Of a stretch of DNA of 64,000 nt, positions 59,092 to 64,000 are shown piece by piece. The notes below the pieces were generated by a model. It was not told the DNA's origin. It saw only the letters and a program-made list of their open reading frames with translations, and did no database searches. The stretch comes from Bradyrhizobium sp. LMTR 3 (lineage in GTDB: Bacteria > Pseudomonadota > Alphaproteobacteria > Rhizobiales > Xanthobacteraceae): the NCBI RefSeq assembly GCF_001693485.1, contig NZ_MAXC01000053.1:353825-417824 (forward strand), read 5' to 3'. Numbering within the stretch: the first letter of the stretch is position 1; every line of letters begins with the position of its first letter. A program made the position numbers and the translations under genes.

Positions 59092-61797
59092 ATGCGTGAC
59101 GCGAACACGCCTATTGTGCATCATGCCGTCCCGGTGCAGGCCACGTTCGCCGCACTCGACGCCACGTCAAAAGGCCTGAGCCAGGACGAGGCTGACCGGC
59201 GCCTGCGGCAGTTTGGCTCCAATCGCTTACCCGATGCCCCGAGACGGAGTCCCATCCTCCGGTTCCTGGCGCATTTCCACAATGTGCTGATCTATGTGCT
59301 TCTCGGCGCTACGGTCATTACTGCGGGGCTCGGGCACTTCATCGATACTGGTGTTATTCTTGCGGTTGTGATCGTCAACGCGGTCATCGGCTTTATCCAG
59401 GAAGGCCGCGCGGAACAGGCTATGGAAGCCATCCGCCAGATGCTGGCCCCGCGCACCTCCGTGCTGCGCGACGGCCATCGCCGAAGCCTGGATAGCGCGC
59501 TGGTTGTTCCCGGCGACATCGTACTTCTGGAGCCCGGCGAGAAGGTGCCCGCCGACCTGCGTTTGATCCAGGCGGACGGGCTCCGGATCGAGGAAGCGAT
59601 TCTGACCGGCGAATCCGTGCCGGTCGATAAAGCAGCGGAGCCGGTTGCGGCAGCCGCAGCACTCGGCGACCGGTCGTGCATGGCCTTCAGCGGCACGCTG
59701 GTGGTAGGCGGCGCCGGGCATGGTGTGGTGGTTGCCACCGGCGCAGCATCGGAAATCGGACGGATCAGCGGAATGCTCTCCAGAGTAGAGACGCTAACCA
59801 CGCCGCTCATCGGTCAAATGGATGGCTTCGCCCGCTGGCTCACGATTCTTATCCTCCTGATCGCAGCGGTGCTGCTCATCTTCGGTTATTTCGTTGAGCA
59901 TCATCAATTCTCCGACCTATTCATGGTCGTCGTGGGTCTTTCGGTGGCGGCGATTCCAGAGGGATTGCCCGCCGTGTTGACCATCACGCTCGCGATCGGT
60001 GTGCGGGCCATGGCTCGGCGGAACGCCATCGTCCGTCGTTTGCCGGCGATTGAGACGCTGGGATCGGTCTCGGTGATCTGCACCGACAAGACAGGCACGC
60101 TAACGCGTAACGAGATGATGGTCGCCTCGGTCGCCACCGGTCGCGACGTCTTCTCGGTAGATGGTGACGGCTATGCCCCCACAGGCGACATACGATTGGA
60201 CGACGCGATCATCAACCCGAACGACCACGGCATCCTGGATGAATTCGCTCGGGCTGCGGCTCTGTGCAACGATGCAGCAATTCGCGAGCGCGATGGCGCA
60301 TGGACGGTCGAAGGCGATCCCATGGAGGGCGCCTTGCTGGCGCTGTCCTGGAAGCTTCAGCGTAATGGGCCGGCCGAACCCTCCAGATGGGCGAGGACGG
60401 ATGTCATCCCGTTCGACGCCCGGCATCGCTACATGGCGACCCTCCATCACGACCATGAAGGCCGCGCGTTCGTTCATGTCAAAGGCGCCCCGGAGCAGGT
60501 CATCGGGATGTGTTCCACACAACGCAATGCGCCGGGCAGCGCCGAACCACTCGATGATGTCTATTGGAACAAAACTGCCGACAGCATCGCCGGCAAGGGC
60601 CAGCGCGTGCTGGCCTTTGCGACACGGCCTGTGCGGCCGGAACATACGGTGCTGGAAGCGGCCGATCTTCAAGGCCAGCTTGTTCTGATTGGGCTTGTCG
60701 GTTTGATCGATCCGCCGCGCCCTGAAGCTGTCGCGGCTGTAGCCGAATGTCATGGTGCGGGCATCCGTGTGAAAATGATCACCGGCGACCACGCCGGCAC
60801 GGCTGCCGCGATTGGGCGGCAAATCGGACTGCAGAATCCTGACGAAGTCTTGACCGGAACCGACCTGGACGAAATGAATGACGCAATCTTGGCCGCCGCC
60901 GCGCTTGATATCGACATCTTTGCCCGCACCAGTCCCGAGCATAAGCTCCGCCTGGTGACAGCGCTCCAGTCCCGCGGCCTAACGGTCGCCATGACCGGCG
61001 ATGGGGTAAACGATGCGCCGGCGCTGAAACGGGCCGATGCAGGGATCGCGATGGGCCGCAAGGGCAGCGAAGCGGCCAAGGAAGCATCGGAGCTTGTGCT
61101 CGCAGACGATAATTTTGCATCGATCGTAGCGGCGGTGCGCGAAGGACGCACGGTCTACGACAACATAAAGAAGGTAATCAGTTGGACGCTCCCGACGAAT
61201 GCAGGCGAGGCCTTGACAATTGTTGTTGCGCTTCTCTTCGGTATGGCGTTGCCAGTGACGGCTGTGCAAATCCTCTGGATAAATCTGATCACCGGCATCA
61301 CGCTCGGTATTGCATTGGCCTTTGAGCCGACGGAGGCACACACCATGCGCCGTCCGCCTCGTCCCCGGAACGAGCCGCTTCTCGATGTAAGCTTAGCCTG
61401 GCACATCGTTTTCGTTTCCGTGCTGTTCCTGGGAGGCGTATTCGGCGTCTATGCCTACGCAATCGACAAGGGGTATTCGTCGGATCTCGCGCGTAGCATG
61501 GCGCTAAACACACTGGCCGTGCTGGAAATCTTCCACCTCTTCTTCATCCGCAACATCTACGGAACTTCGCTGACTTGGCAAGCCGTACGCGGCACTAAGG
61601 TCGTTTGGGGCACCGTGATCGTCATTACGGCCGCACAATTCGCTGTCACGTATCTACCTCCCTTGCAGCAAGTGTTAGGAACGCAGTCCGTCCCGTTGTT
61701 CGACGGAGTTCTCGTTGTGGCCGTTGGTGTGGTATTCTTTGCCATCATCGAGACCGAAAAGCAGCTACGCTTGGCTTTCGTACGAAAAGATGCGTGA
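59092..61797 (+). CDS. P-type cation-transporting ATPase (type II)
   Basis: A 901-residue pump with the N-terminal cation ATPase domain (GLSQDEADRRLRQFGSNRLPD), actuator TGES, M4 motif IPEGLP (E290), phosphorylation site DKTGTLT (D332), nucleotide site KGAPE, MITGD and TGDGVNDAPALK. It resembles PMR1/SERCA-like bacterial ATPases. In M6 the usual N-L-x-T-D of Ca2+ pumps is N731-L-I-T-G735, so the metal-ligand Asp is missing and the transported ion may not be Ca2+. It is divergent from the Usp genes and shares their FixK-type intergenic region. Such ATPases often sit with Usp genes in microaerobic regulons. Confidence 0.92.
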   Translation: MRDANTPIVHHAVPVQATFAALDATSKGLSQDEADRRLRQFGSNRLPDAPRRSPILRFLAHFHNVLIYVLLGATVITAGLGHFIDTGVILAVVIVNAVIGFIQEGRAEQAMEAIRQMLAPRTSVLRDGHRRSLDSALVVPGDIVLLEPGEKVPADLRLIQADGLRIEEAILTGESVPVDKAAEPVAAAAALGDRSCMAFSGTLVVGGAGHGVVVATGAASEIGRISGMLSRVETLTTPLIGQMDGFARWLTILILLIAAVLLIFGYFVEHHQFSDLFMVVVGLSVAAIPEGLPAVLTITLAIGVRAMARRNAIVRRLPAIETLGSVSVICTDKTGTLTRNEMMVASVATGRDVFSVDGDGYAPTGDIRLDDAIINPNDHGILDEFARAAALCNDAAIRERDGAWTVEGDPMEGALLALSWKLQRNGPAEPSRWARTDVIPFDARHRYMATLHHDHEGRAFVHVKGAPEQVIGMCSTQRNAPGSAEPLDDVYWNKTADSIAGKGQRVLAFATRPVRPEHTVLEAADLQGQLVLIGLVGLIDPPRPEAVAAVAECHGAGIRVKMITGDHAGTAAAIGRQIGLQNPDEVLTGTDLDEMNDAILAAAALDIDIFARTSPEHKLRLVTALQSRGLTVAMTGDGVNDAPALKRADAGIAMGRKGSEAAKEASELVLADDNFASIVAAVREGRTVYDNIKKVISWTLPTNAGEALTIVVALLFGMALPVTAVQILWINLITGITLGIALAFEPTEAHTMRRPPRPRNEPLLDVSLAWHIVFVSVLFLGGVFGVYAYAIDKGYSSDLARSMALNTLAVLEIFHLFFIRNIYGTSLTWQAVRGTKVVWGTVIVITAAQFAVTYLPPLQQVLGTQSVPLFDGVLVVAVGVVFFAIIETEKQLRLAFVRKDA

Positions 61798-61931
61798 CGA
61801 TTGACGGTCAGAATTCGATATCATGACAAGGTCCCGCGGCAGCATGGGCGAGATCCCTGACCAGTGTTTCGTCGCCCGGCGCTGGCCGCAGAATACGGCG
61901 GAAGTGCGCGGATGTTACTTTGTGGCTAGAC

Positions 61932-63137
61932 TTAATTCGGCCTGTTTTGCGAAAGTTCGCGGATGAGGCCGCAATAGTTGGCCATGGCGATGTCAAAATC
62001 AAAGCGCCTGGAGATTTCAGCCGCGCGTTCGGCCCGCTGTGGGTCGTCGGCCCGGGCGGCGCGACTGACCGTTTTCGCCAGTTCGCCGGCGTTGCCGGGC
62101 TCGACCACCCAGCCGACATCGTGCTCGATGACCGTCAGCGCCGCCTCGGCGTCCGCTTCGGAAACCATGATCACGGGACGGCCGATCGCCAGCAGATTGT
62201 AGAATCGGCTGGGCACCGACACGCCGGCGACGTTCCTGCGGTAGGGAATGATCCAGACGTCCGCCGCCGAAAGAAACGCCTCTAGCTGCTCCTCCTCGAC
62301 GCGATCGACCAGGGTAACGTTCGGGAGCTTTGCCTCAGCCTGCATGGCCTTCAACTGGTCGAACCCGATCCCCCAGCCCGACAGCAGGAAGTGTATATCC
62401 TTGTCGTCGCGCAGCAGGCGCGCCGCTTCGAACACGATGACGGGATCGTGGGTAAAGCCGAGATTGCCGGACAGTCCGACGACGAAGCGGGCGGAAAGCG
62501 ACCGGCGGTACGGATTGCCCGGGTCGATCGCGCGAACGCCGCGCGCAAGTGTCGCCCAGTTCGGAATGAAGCGGATCTTGTCACTTGTCATTCCGCGATA
62601 GCGCAGCAGCAGCTTCTCGGTGTCGCGGCCGATGATGACGACGGCATCGAGCGCGCGAAACATCGGCGCGTTCAAGGCGCGCATCGCTTTCGCTACGATC
62701 GACTGCGGCCTCAACAGGCCAGCCATGACGAGGACGTCGGGATAGAGATCGTGCATGATCAGCGCCGATCTCGCGCCTTTCAATTTGGCCGCGGCGGCAA
62801 AAGCGTAAGGCAGCATGAAGGGGGCCGGCACGGTCAGCGTGACGTCACCGCGCCGCAACCTCGCCAGCAGCACGAAAAACATCCGGACCGTGAACAGCAA
62901 TTCGGCCACGGCGCGCCTTCCCAGCGCGCCCTTGCCCGGCATCCAGTTCTTGACCTCGACGACCTCAGGCTTGCCCGCTTGCGCCGATATCGCGGAGCCC
63001 GCCGTTCCCGACAGCACCAGCACCTCGGCCTCCTGCGCCGCGCGGTCGGAAATCGCGGCCATGATCGCCGCCGTCGTGCTCGGATCGGGCGGATAATGCT
63101 GGCTGACGACGACGACTTTTCCGGGCTTCTGCATCAT
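61932..63137 (-). CDS. GT4 glycosyltransferase (WbuB-like)
   Basis: A 401-residue GT-B enzyme. KVVVVSQHYPPDPSTTAAIMAAISDRAA at the N-terminus is typical of WbuB-type transferases. Then follow LIMHDLYPDVLVMAGLL, FIPNWATLARGVRAIDPGNPYRRSL, VVGLSGNLGFTHDPVIVFEAARLL and IPYRRNVAGVSVPSRFYNLLAIGRPVIMVSEADAE with the E-rich donor motif. WbuB adds an L-FucNAc-type sugar as the second residue of an O-antigen unit. It lies 54 bp downstream of the FlaA1/CapD-like gene on the same strand. Confidence 0.92.
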   Translation of the reverse strand: MMQKPGKVVVVSQHYPPDPSTTAAIMAAISDRAAQEAEVLVLSGTAGSAISAQAGKPEVVEVKNWMPGKGALGRRAVAELLFTVRMFFVLLARLRRGDVTLTVPAPFMLPYAFAAAAKLKGARSALIMHDLYPDVLVMAGLLRPQSIVAKAMRALNAPMFRALDAVVIIGRDTEKLLLRYRGMTSDKIRFIPNWATLARGVRAIDPGNPYRRSLSARFVVGLSGNLGFTHDPVIVFEAARLLRDDKDIHFLLSGWGIGFDQLKAMQAEAKLPNVTLVDRVEEEQLEAFLSAADVWIIPYRRNVAGVSVPSRFYNLLAIGRPVIMVSEADAEAALTVIEHDVGWVVEPGNAGELAKTVSRAARADDPQRAERAAEISRRFDFDIAMANYCGLIRELSQNRPN

Positions 63138-63191
63138 GGCTTCCGAAGGGACACGAATGGCCGCGGGGACCGACCGGGCGAGGCAGCAAAA

Positions 63192-64000
63192 TCAGGCGGC
63201 GTTCGATCCGAATTCCGGCACCGCATCCTTGAGCACCGCGCGGATGGTGGAGCGGTCATCCCGCGCGATCGCATCCTCCAGCGCCGCAAGCCATTTTCGC
63301 AAGGTCTGCATCGGCGGCTCATTCGGCTTCGCCGCCATGATGCCGGCGACCCCGATCTCGACCGGCGGCTCCTCGGTGGCGAACAGGATCTCGTTCAGCC
63401 GCTCGCCCGGCCGCATGCCGGTGAACACTACCTCGACGTCGACGCCCGGTTCGAGGCCGGACAGGCGGATCATCCGCTCTGCAAGCTCCACGATCTTGAC
63501 CGGCTGTCCCATGTTGAGAACATAGACGGAGACGTCGGGCCGCGCCGGCGTCAGCGCGTGCGTGGCTGCGGTCAGCACGAGGTCGCAGGCTTCGCGGATC
63601 GTCATGAAGTACCGGACCATGTCCGGATGCGTCACCGTAACAGGACCGCCGGCCTCGATCTGCGCCTTGAACTTCGGCACCACCGATCCGTTCGAGGCCA
63701 GCACGTTGCCGAACCGCACCGAGATCAGCCTCATGTGCGGCTTGCCCTCCGACTGGGTCATCAGGTCGCGGTCGAACGCCTGGCAATACATTTCGGCGAA
63801 GCGCTTGGTCAGTCCCAGCATCGAGACCGGCTCGATCGCCTTGTCGGTCGAGATCATCACCATGGCTTCGGCGCCCGCCGCCTGCGCGGCGTCGGCGACG
63901 TTGACCGAACCGAAGATGTTGGTCTTGACGCCCTCGCTCCAATCGCGCTCGAGGATCGGCACGTGCTTCAGCGCTGCGGCATGGAACACGATATCGGGCT
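63192..64000 (-). CDS. membrane-type sugar-nucleotide 4,6-dehydratase (FlaA1/CapD/WbpM family), N-terminus beyond window
   Basis: The frame is open to the right edge (…PDIVFHAAALKHVPILERDW), so the start is outside. Visible parts are the SDR catalytic region: FHAAALKHVPILE, TNIFGSVNVADAAQ, MISTDKAIEPVSMLGLTKRFAEMYCQ with the conserved T-D-K and the M-x-x-x-K in place of Tyr-x-x-x-Lys, and VRFGNVLASNGSVVPKFKAQI. This is the WbpM/FlaA1 group that converts UDP-GlcNAc to the 4-keto-6-deoxy sugar leading to QuiNAc or FucNAc. About 270 residues are visible; full WbpM-type proteins have 600-650 with N-terminal membrane helices. Confidence 0.93.
   Translation of the reverse strand, partial: PDIVFHAAALKHVPILERDWSEGVKTNIFGSVNVADAAQAAGAEAMVMISTDKAIEPVSMLGLTKRFAEMYCQAFDRDLMTQSEGKPHMRLISVRFGNVLASNGSVVPKFKAQIEAGGPVTVTHPDMVRYFMTIREACDLVLTAATHALTPARPDVSVYVLNMGQPVKIVELAERMIRLSGLEPGVDVEVVFTGMRPGERLNEILFATEEPPVEIGVAGIMAAKPNEPPMQTLRKWLAALEDAIARDDRSTIRAVLKDAVPEFGSNAA

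Noticed and set aside
1..64000. CRISPR arrays, tRNA/rRNA genes, transposases, integrases, phage genes and toxin-antitoxin pairs
   Set aside because: None seen. The only tandem repeats are the in-frame protein repeats, and the intergenic repeats are palindromic elements without spacers.

Overview
The window reads as a chromosomal segment of a Bradyrhizobium-like alphaproteobacterium (Nitrobacteraceae, Hyphomicrobiales). The basis is high GC, dense coding on both strands, genus-typical families (DUF1127, MocR, DUF892, DUF2147, CHRD, PlcP-like phosphoesterase, a giant Growth-Pole-Ring-like coiled-coil protein) and two intergenic palindromic repeat elements of a kind I know from Bradyrhizobium. 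The species is inferred from family knowledge; I ran no search. I saw no rRNA, tRNA, CRISPR array, transposase or phage gene.

Layout. 1-9.3 kb: metabolism and stress genes. These are a cut FAD oxidoreductase, a SixA phosphatase, a universal stress protein, a divergent DUF1127/MocR pair with a phased operator array, YdcF, small membrane proteins, an MHYT-PAS-GGDEF-EAL c-di-GMP enzyme and a DUF892 ferritin-like protein with a likely EcfG promoter. 9.6-16 kb: a flippase-like membrane protein, a secreted SGNH hydrolase, DUF2147, then ferredoxin reductase and 2Fe-2S ferredoxin separated by a thioesterase, and an orphan HPt protein. 16.4-21.8 kb: a 1799-residue membrane-anchored repeat protein, candidate polar-growth scaffold (GPR/RgsE type), preceded by a phased TTAA array. 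22-25 kb: an Mla-type lipid ABC transporter. 25-29 kb: DgcA epimerase, an MFS transporter, an unknown Ala-rich protein and HdeD. 29.4-32.4 kb: a Tat-signal protein with an Arg/Trp-rich tail, an MFS exporter and glutaminase. 33-38 kb: DUF1269, a membrane metallophosphoesterase, an AI-2E family protein and a secreted caspase-like protein. 38-42.7 kb: threonine dehydratase, a PlcP/glycosyltransferase pair behind a Pho-box-like site, ThiD and a stand-alone Lrp ligand domain. 43-48.5 kb: a membrane J-domain protein, cytochromes c, CHRD and an orphan form II CoxL-like subunit. 48.6-64 kb: the remnant of an outer-membrane protein gene, MurJ, then a surface-polysaccharide locus.

How it works together. 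The right third is envelope biology. It holds MurJ (lipid II flipping), 3-amino-sugar enzymes, an epimerase and ManC (nucleotide sugars), a flippase-like protein, a WecA/WbpL-like initiating transferase, a GT4 transferase and a FlaA1/CapD-like dehydratase cut by the right edge. This locus is split by a stress module (two Usp genes and a P-type ATPase) around a FixK-type box. Phosphate-starvation lipid remodelling (PlcP plus glycosyltransferase), lipid trafficking (Mla) and polar growth (GPR) complete an envelope theme. The most testable regulatory signals are the MocR array (2890-3004), the TTAA array (16188-16222), the Pho box (41270-41287), the FixK box (58886-58899) and the EcfG promoter (9351-9375). 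I found no convincing wholly new multi-gene system. The least explained items are the Arg/Trp-rich Tat protein, the Ala-rich protein with QD repeats and the MocR-DUF1127 pair.
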